From Tenacibaculum tangerinum (GTDB taxonomy: Bacteria; Bacteroidota; Bacteroidia; Flavobacteriales; Flavobacteriaceae): 64,000 nt of DNA. The notes below the pieces were generated by a model. The model was not told the origin of the DNA, searched no databases, and was given only the letters and a program-made list of their open reading frames with translations. Shown here piece by piece: positions 8,235-19,673 of the stretch (position 1 is its first letter; every line of letters starts with the position of its first letter). The DNA is taken from the NCBI RefSeq assembly GCF_029853675.1, contig NZ_CP122539.1, forward strand, positions 248,001 through 312,000, in the 5' to 3' direction. Both the position numbers and the translations under genes were made by a program.

Positions 8235-9010
8235 TAAATAATTATTTTACCCTCGAATACAAAGGTAGCAGGTCCTTTTAAAAATATATGGGTATAATTA
8301 CCATTTTGTTCCTCAAAAGAAACTTCCAATTCTCCACCTTCAACAGGTAAAGAGATGGTAGAACTATTTGTTCTTTGCATAGCGTGCATAGCGATGGCAA
8401 CCGCAGTAACTCCTGTGCCACAAGCAAGTGTCTCATTTTCTACACCGCGCTCGTAAGTGCGCACTTTAAAAACATCGTTAGCAATTTGTTCTACAAAATT
8501 CACATTACTTCCCTCGCTACCATAAAGCTCATTTCTGATTCTTTTTCCCTCGGAAAATACAGGATAATCAGATAGGTTGTCGACTAGTTGCACATGATGA
8601 GGTGATCCTGTGTTGGCAAACACATGGTTTTCTGAAATTTTGACATCATGTACGTCAATCATTTGCAAAGCAACAATATCATTAGAAATGGTTGCATGGT
8701 GTAAACCATCAATAGCAGAAAATGTAGTTTCGGTATTAAAAAGCCCTAGTGTATGCGCAAAAGCAACAATACAGCGACCACCATTACCACACATGGTGCT
8801 TTCATTTCCATCAGCATTATAATATATCATTTTAAAATCGGTAAGGGTATCGTTTTCAAGTAAAATGAGTCCGTCAGCACCTACACCAAAATGCCTGTCA
8901 CAAATTCTTGCAATTATGTCAGTTTTATTTTTTGGAAAGGTTTTTGAACGGTTGTCAACCATAACAAAATCGTTACCAGTTCCTTGATATTTATAAAAAA
9001 CTAAATCCAT
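8234..9010 (-). CDS. dapF: Diaminopimelate epimerase DapF
   Basis: Interconverts LL- and meso-diaminopimelate, the last step before lysine and the peptidoglycan cross-linking residue. At 258 residues it has both catalytic cysteines in their motifs: ESTMCGNGGRC near residue 75 and ETLACGTGVTA near residue 205, plus the N-terminal YQGTGNDFVMVDN. The ATG at 9008-9010 gives the standard N-terminus; a start at 9038-9040 would lie upstream of the -7 box at 9020-9027 and is rejected. First gene of the dapF-GNAT-mltG unit, divergent from htrA; dapA lies elsewhere in the window (21712). Confidence 0.96.
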   Translation of the reverse strand: MDLVFYKYQGTGNDFVMVDNRSKTFPKNKTDIIARICDRHFGVGADGLILLENDTLTDFKMIYYNADGNESTMCGNGGRCIVAFAHTLGLFNTETTFSAIDGLHHATISNDIVALQMIDVHDVKISENHVFANTGSPHHVQLVDNLSDYPVFSEGKRIRNELYGSEGSNVNFVEQIANDVFKVRTYERGVENETLACGTGVTAVAIAMHAMQRTNSSTISLPVEGGELEVSFEEQNGNYTHIFLKGPATFVFEGKIII

Positions 9011-9019
9011 CATAAGCGA

Positions 9020-9027
9020 CAAAGATA
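9020..9027 (-). promoter_or_regulatory. -7 box of dapF, almost touching the start codon
   Basis: TATCTTTG on the minus strand fits TAnnTTTG and ends 6-9 bases before the dapF ATG, so the message would have almost no leader. No good -33 TTG is present at the usual distance, which lowers confidence. Confidence 0.45.
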
Positions 9028-9052
9028 CATATTTTATCAAGGAAATGAGAGT

Positions 9053-9112
9053 GTTAAATAGCGGTTAAAATGCGTTAAATTGAAGTTAAACAAATTGGCT
9101 TAAAATGTTAAA
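9053..9112 (+). promoter_or_regulatory. Helically phased GTTAAA array before htrA
   Basis: GTTAAA occurs at 9053, 9064, 9074, 9085 and 9107, that is at steps of 11, 10, 11 and 22 bp, or whole DNA turns. The first four lie just upstream of the -33 element and the fifth within the -33/-7 spacer. Direct hexamers spaced one turn apart are the classic layout of OmpR/PhoB-family response-regulator sites. Confidence 0.6.
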
Positions 9113-9124
9113 ATAGTATATTTG
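9095..9124 (+). promoter_or_regulatory. Promoter of the HtrA-like protease gene
   Basis: TTG at 9095-9097, a 19-bp spacer and TATATTTG at 9117-9124 match the Bacteroidota primary-sigma consensus (TTTG/TTG, N19, TAnnTTTG) closely. The ATG follows 23 bp after the -7 box. The GTTAAA array overlaps and precedes it. Confidence 0.75.
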
Positions 9125-9147
9125 AAATATAAAATTTTTGTGAGTAT

Positions 9148-10536
9148 ATGAAAAAAATAATTGGAACTTTAGGAATTGCGTTTTTAGGGGGTATCATAGC
9201 ACTTTTAGGGTATAAAACACTAGTAGAAGAACCCCAAGTAATTGTAGAAAAACAAACAGAACCCACTATAGAAACAGTAAAAGCAAATTATACGCCAACG
9301 GTTGTAAATGCGACATCAACACCCACAGATTTTACAGAAGCTGCCGATAAAACGGTGCATGCTGTAGTGCATGTTAAAAATACATCGATAAGAACCCAGC
9401 AAAACCCTTGGGCAGAGTTGTTTTACGGAAGTGGAAGTGGTACAAGAAAATACGAACAAGTAGGAACAGGAAGTGGTGTTATCATTTCTCCAGACGGGTA
9501 TATTGTAACCAACAATCATGTAATTGAAGGAGCGAACGATATTGAGATAACCTTAAATAACCAAAAGAAGCTAAAAGCGACCTTGATTGGAGCCGACGAA
9601 AACAATGATATTGCTTTGTTAAAAGTAGAAGCTGATTTTGAATTACCCAACTTACCTTTTGGAAATTCAGATTATGTAAATGTAGGTGAATGGGTGTTAG
9701 CGGTAGGAAACCCATACAACTTAACATCAACCGTTACTGCGGGTATTGTAAGTGCCAAAGGAAGGGATTTAACAGGAAATAAAAACATTGACGCTTTTAT
9801 TCAAACAGATGCCGCCGTAAATCCAGGGAACAGTGGGGGTGCTTTGGTAAATACACGAGGAGAGTTGATAGGAATTAATACAGCAATATCTTCAAGAACA
9901 GGGTCGTTTATCGGCTATTCATTTGCAGTGCCGTCTAACATCGCTAAAAAAGTAGTAGATGATTTGTTAGAATTTGGCAGCGTACAAGAAGCCATATTAG
10001 GTATAAATATTGACGTAGAAGCTACGGATATAGCAGGGGTTAAAATTAAAGCTGTTTCAGATGAAAGTGGGGCGAAAAAAGCAGGCTTGAAAGAGGGAGA
10101 CATCATTACAAAAATCAACAACGTAAAAATTACTAAGTTTTCTGATTTGAAGGGACAGTTAACAGCTAAAAGACCAGGAGAGTTTGTGAACGTAACGGTT
10201 GACAGAGATGGAGAAGAACTCGTAAAAGCCGTTCGGTTAACCAAATTAGTTGAATTACCTATAAGTAAAGTGCTGCAAACAGAGTTTGAAGACATCACCA
10301 AAGAAGACAAAAGAAAGTTTAAGATAAATGCCGGAGCTAAGATAAAACGAACGCAAAATTTAGCATTCAAACAATTTGAAGTGGGAGAAGGATATATCTT
10401 AACAGAGGTTAACGGAAAGAAAATTACTTCAGCTAAAGAAGCTGTAAATATATTAGATAAGACCTACGGAAGTGGTAAAACGCTTTATTTGGTAATGATT
10501 AGTCCATCAGGTCAACTGGAAAGATTTAGATATTAA
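9148..10536 (+). CDS. HtrA/DegP-type periplasmic serine protease with two PDZ domains
   Basis: Envelope quality-control protease. The 462-residue protein has a membrane-targeting N-terminus (IIGTLGIAFLGGIIALLGY), a trypsin-like domain with triad His124 (VTNNHVIEG), Asp154 (NNDIALLKV) and Ser229 (NPGNSGGALVN), then two PDZ-like domains (residues about 275-370 and 375-460). All catalytic residues are intact. It is a single-gene unit with a strong promoter, an array of phased GTTAAA repeats likely bound by a response regulator, and its own terminator. In E. coli the equivalent gene degP is controlled by envelope stress through CpxR; an analogous logic here is inference. Confidence 0.94.
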   Translation: MKKIIGTLGIAFLGGIIALLGYKTLVEEPQVIVEKQTEPTIETVKANYTPTVVNATSTPTDFTEAADKTVHAVVHVKNTSIRTQQNPWAELFYGSGSGTRKYEQVGTGSGVIISPDGYIVTNNHVIEGANDIEITLNNQKKLKATLIGADENNDIALLKVEADFELPNLPFGNSDYVNVGEWVLAVGNPYNLTSTVTAGIVSAKGRDLTGNKNIDAFIQTDAAVNPGNSGGALVNTRGELIGINTAISSRTGSFIGYSFAVPSNIAKKVVDDLLEFGSVQEAILGINIDVEATDIAGVKIKAVSDESGAKKAGLKEGDIITKINNVKITKFSDLKGQLTAKRPGEFVNVTVDRDGEELVKAVRLTKLVELPISKVLQTEFEDITKEDKRKFKINAGAKIKRTQNLAFKQFEVGEGYILTEVNGKKITSAKEAVNILDKTYGSGKTLYLVMISPSGQLERFRY

Positions 10537-10583
10537 TATATTTGCTTTAAAGAAATAATATATTAATTCTAGTAGAACTCAAA

Positions 10584-10618
10584 AGTCTCGTTAAAATATT
10601 TTTAACGAGGCTTTTTTT
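10584..10618 (+). terminator. Terminator of the HtrA-like gene
   Basis: AGTCTCGTTAAAA pairs with TTTTAACGAGGCT (one G-T pair), with a short loop, then a T7 run. Confidence 0.85.
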
Positions 10619-10654
10619 ATTTGCTGAAAGAATTACGAAATCGTTTGAAATAAC

Positions 10655-10662
10655 TACTTTTG
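10655..10662 (+). promoter_or_regulatory. -7 box of the GAPDH gene
   Basis: TACTTTTG fits TAnnTTTG and lies 33 bp before the GAPDH start. I see no TTG at 17-23 bp upstream, so this is half-supported. Confidence 0.45.
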
Positions 10663-10694
10663 CACAAATTTTTAAAATTTAGTTCAACACAACT

Positions 10695-12137
10695 ATGTCA
10701 ACAATAACAAATTACGAAAAAGAAGTAGCAATTCAAGCACAAGTTCGAAGAGCTACGGTTGAGTTTATTAATATCGTTAACGATTTATGGTATGATAAGT
10801 CAATTGAGTTAGTATTATTTAGAAACCCACTGGTAGATAAAAGAGCGAGTGAAGTTTTAAATTTAATTAATTACGCAAAAGAATTTGTAGCAAAACCCAT
10901 AACGATTGAAGATGCTTTAGAAATAGCAAAAGCAATTCAATCAATTGATTTACCACCATCGAAATTAGATATTGGTAAATTAGCGTATGAGTTTCACTTG
11001 CAAGACGATGCTTCGGCAGATAAAATAACCTTTGTAAAAGAGCAATTAAAAGATGCAAAAGAAGCTGAAAATATTCAACCAAAAGACGTCGTATTATACG
11101 GTTTCGGACGTATTGGTCGTTTGTTGGCACGTGAGCTGAGTAGTAAAATGGGAAGAGGATCTCAGCTACGATTAAGAGCTGTAGTTACTCGTGGTAAGAT
11201 AGATCAAACAGTACTAGAAAAAAGAGCGTCTTTATTAAGTATTGATTCTGTTCACGGTGATTTCTTAGGAACCGTTCAAGTAGATGCCGATAACAATGCA
11301 TTAATTATCAACGGTACAACCGTGTACATGATTTCTGCTGCCCAACCAGAAGATATTGATTATACACAATACGGAATTAACAAGGCTTTGATTATTGATA
11401 ATACTGGAGCATTTAGAGATGAAGCGGCATTAAGTCGTCATTTAAAAGCAAAAGGAGCAAGTAAGGTGTTGTTAACAGCACCAGGAGCGGGTGTTCCTAA
11501 TATTGTTCATGGTGTAAATCATGAAAACCACAACCCTGATAAGGTAGATGTTTTTTCAGCAGCTTCATGTACCACCAACGCCATTACGCCAGTATTAAAA
11601 GTATTACAAGATAACTTCGGAATAAAAAAGGGGCACTTAGAAACCATTCATGCCTATACCAACGACCAAAACTTGGTTGATAACATGCATAGTAAATACC
11701 GTAGAGGTAGAGCAGCAGCATTAAATATGGTAATTACCGAGACTGGAGCAGGTAAAGCAGTAGCAAAAGCATTACCAGCATTAGCAGGAAAATTAACCTC
11801 AAGTGCTATACGTGTACCTGTACCAAACGGCTCGTTAGCTATTTTAAACTTACAATTAAACTCTTCTGCAACGGTTGAATCTGTAAATGCGATTATGAAA
11901 CAATATGCATTGGAAGGAAGTTTAGTAGAACAAATTCAATATTCATTAAGTAACGAGCTAGTATCTTCTGACATTGTAGGAACAACGGCACCGTCAATTT
12001 TTGATAGTAAAGCTACTATTGCAGATGGAGATACGATTGTTATTTATATATGGTATGATAATGAGTATGGGTATTCACATCAAGTAATGCGTTTGGCAAA
12101 ACATATTGCTAAAGTACGACGCTATAGCTATTACTAA
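10695..12137 (+). CDS. Glyceraldehyde-3-phosphate dehydrogenase, N-terminally extended form
   Basis: Oxidises glyceraldehyde-3-phosphate to 1,3-bisphosphoglycerate with NAD(P). At 480 residues it is about 145 longer than the standard enzyme; the extra N-terminal 130 residues are helical and resemble the extension known in other Bacteroidota. The dehydrogenase part begins at VVLYGFGRIGRLLAREL (dinucleotide-binding GFGRIG) and has the catalytic SCTTN with Cys292, and a C-terminal WYDNEYGYSHQVMRL. The gene stands alone between terminators. It may be the anabolic (gluconeogenic) isozyme, as extended forms often are; that is inference. Confidence 0.93.
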   Translation: MSTITNYEKEVAIQAQVRRATVEFINIVNDLWYDKSIELVLFRNPLVDKRASEVLNLINYAKEFVAKPITIEDALEIAKAIQSIDLPPSKLDIGKLAYEFHLQDDASADKITFVKEQLKDAKEAENIQPKDVVLYGFGRIGRLLARELSSKMGRGSQLRLRAVVTRGKIDQTVLEKRASLLSIDSVHGDFLGTVQVDADNNALIINGTTVYMISAAQPEDIDYTQYGINKALIIDNTGAFRDEAALSRHLKAKGASKVLLTAPGAGVPNIVHGVNHENHNPDKVDVFSAASCTTNAITPVLKVLQDNFGIKKGHLETIHAYTNDQNLVDNMHSKYRRGRAAALNMVITETGAGKAVAKALPALAGKLTSSAIRVPVPNGSLAILNLQLNSSATVESVNAIMKQYALEGSLVEQIQYSLSNELVSSDIVGTTAPSIFDSKATIADGDTIVIYIWYDNEYGYSHQVMRLAKHIAKVRRYSYY

Positions 12138-12156
12138 AGTAAAAAAGCAACAAATA

Positions 12157-12194
12157 AAAAAACCGGAAAAATGATATTTTTTTCGGTTTTTTTT
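12157..12194 (+). terminator. Terminator of the GAPDH gene
   Basis: AACCGgAAAAA pairs with TTTTTtCGGTT around a short loop, followed by a T8 run. Confidence 0.78.
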
Positions 12195-12196
12195 AT

Positions 12197-12204
12197 TACT
12201 TTTG
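12197..12204 (+). promoter_or_regulatory. -7 box of the lipocalin-like gene
   Basis: TACTTTTG fits TAnnTTTG, 27 bp before the ATG at 12232. The leader between them is C-rich (ACCCCCAAACCCCCAC). No obvious -33 partner, because the upstream space is taken by the preceding terminator. Confidence 0.45.
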
Positions 12205-12231
12205 ATAGTATAACCCCCAAACCCCCACACA

Positions 12232-12603
12232 ATGAAAAAAGTAATTGTATTACTAGCGTTTTTTATCGGAACAATTTCGATAGCCTTTTCTCAAACCAAT
12301 CACGAACTAAATGCCTTAATTTCTGGAAAATGGAATGTAAAATCTATGGACTTTGGAAATGAAAAATTAGAATTTACTGAAGGAAGTAGTTGGTTAGAAT
12401 TTAATGCAGATGGTCACTATTTCGTCATGATAGATGAAACTCAAAAAGATGGCACGTGGAGGCTTATAGGAGAAAAAAAAGAATTGGAATTTGATGAAAA
12501 AAGTTTTGAGAAAAATCTAAAAATAGAAAGAATTACGAAAAATGAGTTGCTAGTTTCTGCTACAACTGAAAAAAATACCTATACTATGTTGTTAAAGAGA
12601 TAA
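12232..12603 (+). CDS. Small exported lipocalin-like protein
   Basis: A 123-residue protein with a clear signal peptide (KKVIVLLAFFIGTISIAFSQ, cleavage after AFSQ). The mature part has the features of short lipocalin-like domains of Bacteroidota: an early GKWNVKSMDFG strand, WLEFNADGHYFV, and DGTWRLIGEKKELEFD. No catalytic residues. Likely a periplasmic small-ligand binder or structural protein; the ligand is unknown. It is a one-gene unit with a strong terminator. Confidence 0.65.
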   Translation: MKKVIVLLAFFIGTISIAFSQTNHELNALISGKWNVKSMDFGNEKLEFTEGSSWLEFNADGHYFVMIDETQKDGTWRLIGEKKELEFDEKSFEKNLKIERITKNELLVSATTEKNTYTMLLKR

Positions 12604-12625
12604 TACTAAATAGTTTATTTCTTTG

Positions 12626-12660
12626 AAAACCGAGGTAACTTGTTACCTCGGTTTTTTTTG
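12626..12660 (+). terminator. Strong terminator after the lipocalin-like gene
   Basis: A perfect 14-bp inverted repeat, AAAACCGAGGTAAC with its complement, around TT, followed by a T run. Confidence 0.92.
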
Positions 12661-12734
12661 ATACAAACCACAAGAATTTATGTTGAAGACTCCTAAATCT
12701 TTTCCTTAAATTAGCGTCGAAAAAATAAAGTTAA

Positions 12735-15300
<2,566 letters not shown>

Positions 15301-15302
15301 TT

Positions 15303-16103
15303 ATGGAGTTTAATCATTTCTCAATAGAAGACTTTTTTTGGATTCAGATTAAACCTCATTTAATTTCATTTGGTAGTAGAAAAATACCGAAAGACGTACA
15401 TTTTACACTATCATTTAACAAAAATAGTGGGTATATTAATTTGCACTTAACAAGGAATATACAATCAAGAAAATTATTAATTGAAAAGCCCAAAATAGAA
15501 ATTGTTAGGGTTGAAAAAGATATCTTCAGTAAAAATAATGATGAGTTAGTAAATCAATTTTTAATAATGTTTTTGAACATATTTTTAACAAAAATTGATA
15601 TTAATAAATTTAAGAAACTTAATTATGGTTTCTTATCTAATAAAAAAAATGATTTAAAAGAAGAGAAGCTACTAAACAAAGTTAAAGAGATTTCTGAAAT
15701 TAGAAAGAAAAAGATAAAAGTTAAAGGTAATATAAAAGAAAGAATAGAAGATTTGGTAGAAAGTATGGAGATGCAAAATTTTCTTGAGGAAAATTTAATA
15801 CCATTAGATTTAGTGAGAGAAGACACAATAAATAGTGGAATGCTAATTAATGAAGAAGGGAATATAATTAGTGTTATTAAAATATATGAAACTTGGTTTG
15901 AACTAAATATTGAATCAGATATAAGTGTAAAAGACTTATTAAAGCCAATCCTAGGTGAGTTGAATGCAGATTATTTGATAAATTGTTATGAAAGGGCAAT
16001 TTCTATTATTGGAGATTTGAATAGTTATGAAGAGAGTGTTAAGTGGAGTAAACCTTTAGTTATTAAATTAAAAGAAGAATATAAAAATGACCCAACAAAC
16101 TAA
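15303..16103 (+). CDS. Hypothetical protein between ligA and the YhhN gene
   Basis: A 266-residue, lysine- and isoleucine-rich protein I do not recognise. No signal peptide or membrane segment is visible. The N-terminal half has alternating strands (HFTLSFNKNSGYINLHL); residues about 110-160 are a charged, probably helical linker (KEEKLLNKVKEISEIRKKK); the C-terminus contains MLINEEGNIISVIKIYETW. The base composition is more AT-rich than ligA, which hints at acquisition or fast evolution. The ATG at 15303 is used; a TTG 6 bp earlier overlaps the ligA stop. The 3' end overlaps the next gene by 17 bp. Confidence 0.75.
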   Translation: MEFNHFSIEDFFWIQIKPHLISFGSRKIPKDVHFTLSFNKNSGYINLHLTRNIQSRKLLIEKPKIEIVRVEKDIFSKNNDELVNQFLIMFLNIFLTKIDINKFKKLNYGFLSNKKNDLKEEKLLNKVKEISEIRKKKIKVKGNIKERIEDLVESMEMQNFLEENLIPLDLVREDTINSGMLINEEGNIISVIKIYETWFELNIESDISVKDLLKPILGELNADYLINCYERAISIIGDLNSYEESVKWSKPLVIKLKEEYKNDPTN

Positions 16104-16758
16104 AATAACTCTGGCATCCATAGTATTTTTATTGGTAGCTATTACCGATGTATATGCTGTAATTACTCAAAATAAAACCCTAGAGATGGTTTTTAAACCG
16201 TTGCTAATGACAACATTGGCAGTAGTGTATTTGGTATCGGTAAAAAAGCCTAGTTTTTGGTTGGTATCAGCGTTGTTTTTTTCGTTTTGGGGAGATGTTT
16301 TCCTCTTAGATAAAACAAATTTTTTTGTGTTCGGCTTGGCTTCATTTTTAGTGGCACACCTATTATATATTAAAATCACTATCAGTTTTTTGTATAAAGA
16401 TACTGCTGTAAAAACAGTAATATCAGCCATTCCTTTTGTGTTGCTATTTGTAGGGCTTTTAGGTGTAATCTATTCTAATTTAGGAGATATGCTGCTGCCT
16501 GTACTTGTATACGGAGTTACGATTTCAACTTTTGGTACAGCAGCTTTACTAAATTATTGTCAGCAAAAAAGCACAGCAAATTTGTGGTTGTTGTTAGGAG
16601 CTCTTTTATTTATTGCTTCTGATAGCCTTATAGCACTAAATAATTTTCATACACCAAAACCCTTGTACGATATTGCTATCATAGTACTATACATTGTTTC
16701 ACAATATCTGATTGTAAGAGCGGTCATTGCTAAAACGGATAGTACGACTGCCAATTGA
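16087..16758 (+). CDS. YhhN-family membrane protein (lysoplasmalogenase-like)
   Basis: A 223-residue integral membrane protein with about eight helices, matching the YhhN family, whose animal member TMEM86 hydrolyses lysoplasmalogen. Seen: FWGDVFLL in the third helix region and the family's ASDSLIALNNF late motif, both containing the conserved acidic residues of the proposed active site. In bacteria the substrate is not settled. The start overlaps the end of the unknown upstream gene by 17 bp, so they are likely cotranscribed. Confidence 0.82.
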   Translation: MTQQTKITLASIVFLLVAITDVYAVITQNKTLEMVFKPLLMTTLAVVYLVSVKKPSFWLVSALFFSFWGDVFLLDKTNFFVFGLASFLVAHLLYIKITISFLYKDTAVKTVISAIPFVLLFVGLLGVIYSNLGDMLLPVLVYGVTISTFGTAALLNYCQQKSTANLWLLLGALLFIASDSLIALNNFHTPKPLYDIAIIVLYIVSQYLIVRAVIAKTDSTTAN

Positions 16759-16836
16759 GTTTAACAAGACGAGTCTTTTTTTACCAAAGCTTTTTTATAT
16801 GTTTTTTTATTTTTACTTTAGCTAAAAAAAATAAAA

Positions 16837-18909
16837 TTGGTAAGAAAAGAAGTCAAACTGTCTGATGATTTTAAATCTCAAACTACAAAGGCAGTATCAT
16901 CCATTTTAGTATTCCTTAGCGTTTATTTTTTATTAGTACTATTCGCTATTGGTTTAACTATTTTATGTATTTATGCAGCGATATTACTTGCATCAGCTAA
17001 AGCGAATATAATTACTATAGGATTAGGAATTGGGCTTGTAAGTTTTGGTATTTTAATCGTAATATTTCTCATAAAATTTATTTTTAAATCTAAAAAAGTA
17101 GATTATTCACACCTTACAAGGATTAAAAGAACAGACCATCCTAAATTATTTGAACTACTAGATGAATTGGTTAACGAAATAGGAACATCTTTTCCCCAAA
17201 AAGTGTATCTATCATTCGATGTTAATGCCTCCGTTTTTTATAACTCTAGTTTTTGGAGTATGTTTTTTCCTACTAGAAAAAACCTTCAAATAGGGCTGGG
17301 TTTAGTTAATAGTACTACAGAAAGTGAACTAAAGGCCATTTTAGCTCATGAATTTGGACATTTTAGTCAAAAGAGTATGAAAGTAGGAAGTTATGTGTAC
17401 AACTTAAATCATATTATTTTTGATATGCTTTACGATAATGACGCTTATGATAAAGCTGTTCGAGAATGGGGAGACCTTAGTGGTTACTTTGCTTTTTTTG
17501 TTTTAATAGCTCTTGAAATAGTAAAAAGTATTCAATGGGTACTACAAAACCTTTATACTTTTGTGAATAAAAATTATCTTGGTTTATCTAGGGAAATGGA
17601 GTTTCATGCTGATGAAATCGCAGCTCATATCACAGGTTATGAGCCATTAAAGACATCATTACTTAGAATGGATTTGTGTGAAACGGCTTTTAACACCGTT
17701 CTATCTTTCTATGAAAATAAAATAAATGAAAATCTAAAAAGCAGAAACATTTATGACGAACATTCTTATGTAATGAAGTTTTTAGCAACAAAGAATGAAA
17801 CATCCATAATTAACAAATTACCAAATGTTACACTTGAAGATTTAACAAAATATAATAAATCGAAACTAAATATTGAAGATCAGTGGGCATCACATCCGAG
17901 TGTAGAGCAAAGAATAGACAGGTTAGAGAAAACTAACTTAGTTTCTACACAAAGTAATAATAGCCTTTCTTGGAGCTTATTTGAAAATAAGATTGAATTA
18001 CAAGAACAATTAACAAGTAAAATATTTTCAGAAATAGTATACGAGAAAACCCCTGAATTTAACTCCATTGAAAAATTCTCTGAAGAAATTAAAAAAGAGT
18101 TTATTAACAATACATTTCCTGAAATATTTAATGGATTTTATGATGTAAAAAATCCAGTTCCTTTCGATTTGGAAAAGGAGTTTGATTATGAGAATTTGGT
18201 TTCTTTTAAAGAGCTGTTTTCTTCAAAAAACGTGAATAAAACATACGAATTGTCGTATCTAAGAGATGATATAAATACCATAACACATATCATTTCAGGA
18301 GTAATCAAAATAAAAACATTTGATTATGACGGGAAAAAATATACCGCAAAGAATGCATCTAGTTTATTAAAAGAATTGAAAATAGAGTTAGCTAGATTAG
18401 AAGAACTAGAGAAAAACAATGACTTCATCATCTATCAGTTTTTCCTGAAAGAAGCGAAAAAACAAGATAAAGAGTTAGAATTAATTGATTTATACAAAAA
18501 GTTTTTTGCTTATGAAGATAGTTATGACAGAAGGATGAAAATTTATACCGAGCTATTAGAAAACCTTTATTTTATAAACGAGGTAACTCCTTTTGATAAA
18601 ATTAAATCTAATTTTTTAAGTATTGAACCAATAGAGAATTCTTTTAAAAAAGAAATTAGAAGAATTTTAGAAGCGCCTATGTATTCAGAAATTCTTACAA
18701 AAGAAATAAAAGATAATTTAGAACTCTATATATCAAGAAAATGGGAATATTTTGGGAAAGAAAATTATTCTGAAGAGAATTTAAAACTGCTTTTTACTTC
18801 ATTGGATCAATATGAATATTTAGTATCTAAAGGTTATTTCTTATCAAAAAAAATGGTGTTAGAGTTTAAAGCGTCCTTAATTGTAGAATCAAATGTAATA
18901 GTTAAATGA
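16837..18909 (+). CDS. M48-family membrane metalloprotease
   Basis: A zinc protease anchored in the inner membrane. The 690-residue protein has two N-terminal helices (residues about 20-50 and 55-85), the zinc motif HEFGH at 171-175, a third zinc ligand region EMEFHADEIAAHI, and a long helical C-terminal domain of about 350 residues with no assigned function. Start is a TTG at 16837; an in-frame TAG lies 18 bp upstream and no ATG or GTG intervenes. The stop overlaps the start of the YwqG-like gene by 4 bp (ATGA), indicating coupling. Confidence 0.85.
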   Translation: MVRKEVKLSDDFKSQTTKAVSSILVFLSVYFLLVLFAIGLTILCIYAAILLASAKANIITIGLGIGLVSFGILIVIFLIKFIFKSKKVDYSHLTRIKRTDHPKLFELLDELVNEIGTSFPQKVYLSFDVNASVFYNSSFWSMFFPTRKNLQIGLGLVNSTTESELKAILAHEFGHFSQKSMKVGSYVYNLNHIIFDMLYDNDAYDKAVREWGDLSGYFAFFVLIALEIVKSIQWVLQNLYTFVNKNYLGLSREMEFHADEIAAHITGYEPLKTSLLRMDLCETAFNTVLSFYENKINENLKSRNIYDEHSYVMKFLATKNETSIINKLPNVTLEDLTKYNKSKLNIEDQWASHPSVEQRIDRLEKTNLVSTQSNNSLSWSLFENKIELQEQLTSKIFSEIVYEKTPEFNSIEKFSEEIKKEFINNTFPEIFNGFYDVKNPVPFDLEKEFDYENLVSFKELFSSKNVNKTYELSYLRDDINTITHIISGVIKIKTFDYDGKKYTAKNASSLLKELKIELARLEELEKNNDFIIYQFFLKEAKKQDKELELIDLYKKFFAYEDSYDRRMKIYTELLENLYFINEVTPFDKIKSNFLSIEPIENSFKKEIRRILEAPMYSEILTKEIKDNLELYISRKWEYFGKENYSEENLKLLFTSLDQYEYLVSKGYFLSKKMVLEFKASLIVESNVIVK

Positions 18910-19673
18910 TACCAGAATTTTTAAAAGAATTTGAAGAAGATTTAAAAAAGCATGAACGAGAAGTTATTCGAATAAAAGCTGAACCAAGAAAAGAAGCGAT
19001 TTTAGAAGATAAATTGAATTTAAAGGATAGTAAATTTTTAGGAATTCCTTTTTATCCAAAAAATAAGAAGTACCCAAGAGATAAGAAGGAAAAACCAATG
19101 ATAATGGTTGCTCAATTAAATTTTGAACAAATTCCTGCATTAGAATACTTTCCAAAGGAAGGCATTCTTCAACTTTTTTTATCGCCAACCGATTGGTATG
19201 ATGAAGATGCAACAATTATATACCATTCTAAAGAAGAATTAAACCAAGAATTACTAGAAGATTTCTCTTTCATAGCAATTGAAGATTATGAAGAAATGCC
19301 AATCTATAAATTACATCAACTTTTTTTTGAAAAAGACATAGACAAAGGAGGCTCTGAAGATTCCCAATTTGATTTTCTTTTTAATGGTGAGAGTTATTGG
19401 AGTTTTACTGAAAATTTGAATGAAACTCAAGAGACTCAATTCCATGAATATTTTGATGCTAGTGGACATAAAATAGGCGGTTATGCAGAGTTTACACAAG
19501 CAGATCCAAGAGACTATACTTCTGAAAACAAAGAAGACATACAACTATTACAAATTGACACTGATGAACATATTATGTTTGGAGATAGTGGACTTGGACA
19601 TATTTTTATAAGCAGAGAAAGCTTACGATTAAAAGACTTTTCTAAAGCTTACTTTTATTGGGATTGTTGTTAG
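18906..19673 (+). CDS. YwqG-family (DUF1963) protein
   Basis: A 255-residue cytosolic protein matching DUF1963/YwqG. Seen: SKFLGIPFYPKNKKYPRD, MVAQLNFEQIPALEYFPKEGILQLF (family core of the Q-I-N-F-x-E type), HKIGGYAEFTQADPR, and a C-terminal MFGDSGLGHIFISRESLRLKDFSKAYFYWDCC segment (key pattern GDSGLGHIF). Members often occur beside toxin or immunity-like genes, but function is unknown. It is coupled to the M48 protease by a 4-bp overlap, so they may act together. Confidence 0.8.
   Translation: MIPEFLKEFEEDLKKHEREVIRIKAEPRKEAILEDKLNLKDSKFLGIPFYPKNKKYPRDKKEKPMIMVAQLNFEQIPALEYFPKEGILQLFLSPTDWYDEDATIIYHSKEELNQELLEDFSFIAIEDYEEMPIYKLHQLFFEKDIDKGGSEDSQFDFLFNGESYWSFTENLNETQETQFHEYFDASGHKIGGYAEFTQADPRDYTSENKEDIQLLQIDTDEHIMFGDSGLGHIFISRESLRLKDFSKAYFYWDCC

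Noticed and set aside
9011-9040. Upstream ATG for dapF
   Set aside because: It precedes the -7 box TATCTTTG and adds ten residues before the conserved start of the family.
9915-10370. Antisense 151-codon frame inside the HtrA gene
   Set aside because: It lies wholly within a conserved gene, has no family resemblance and its composition mirrors the sense strand.
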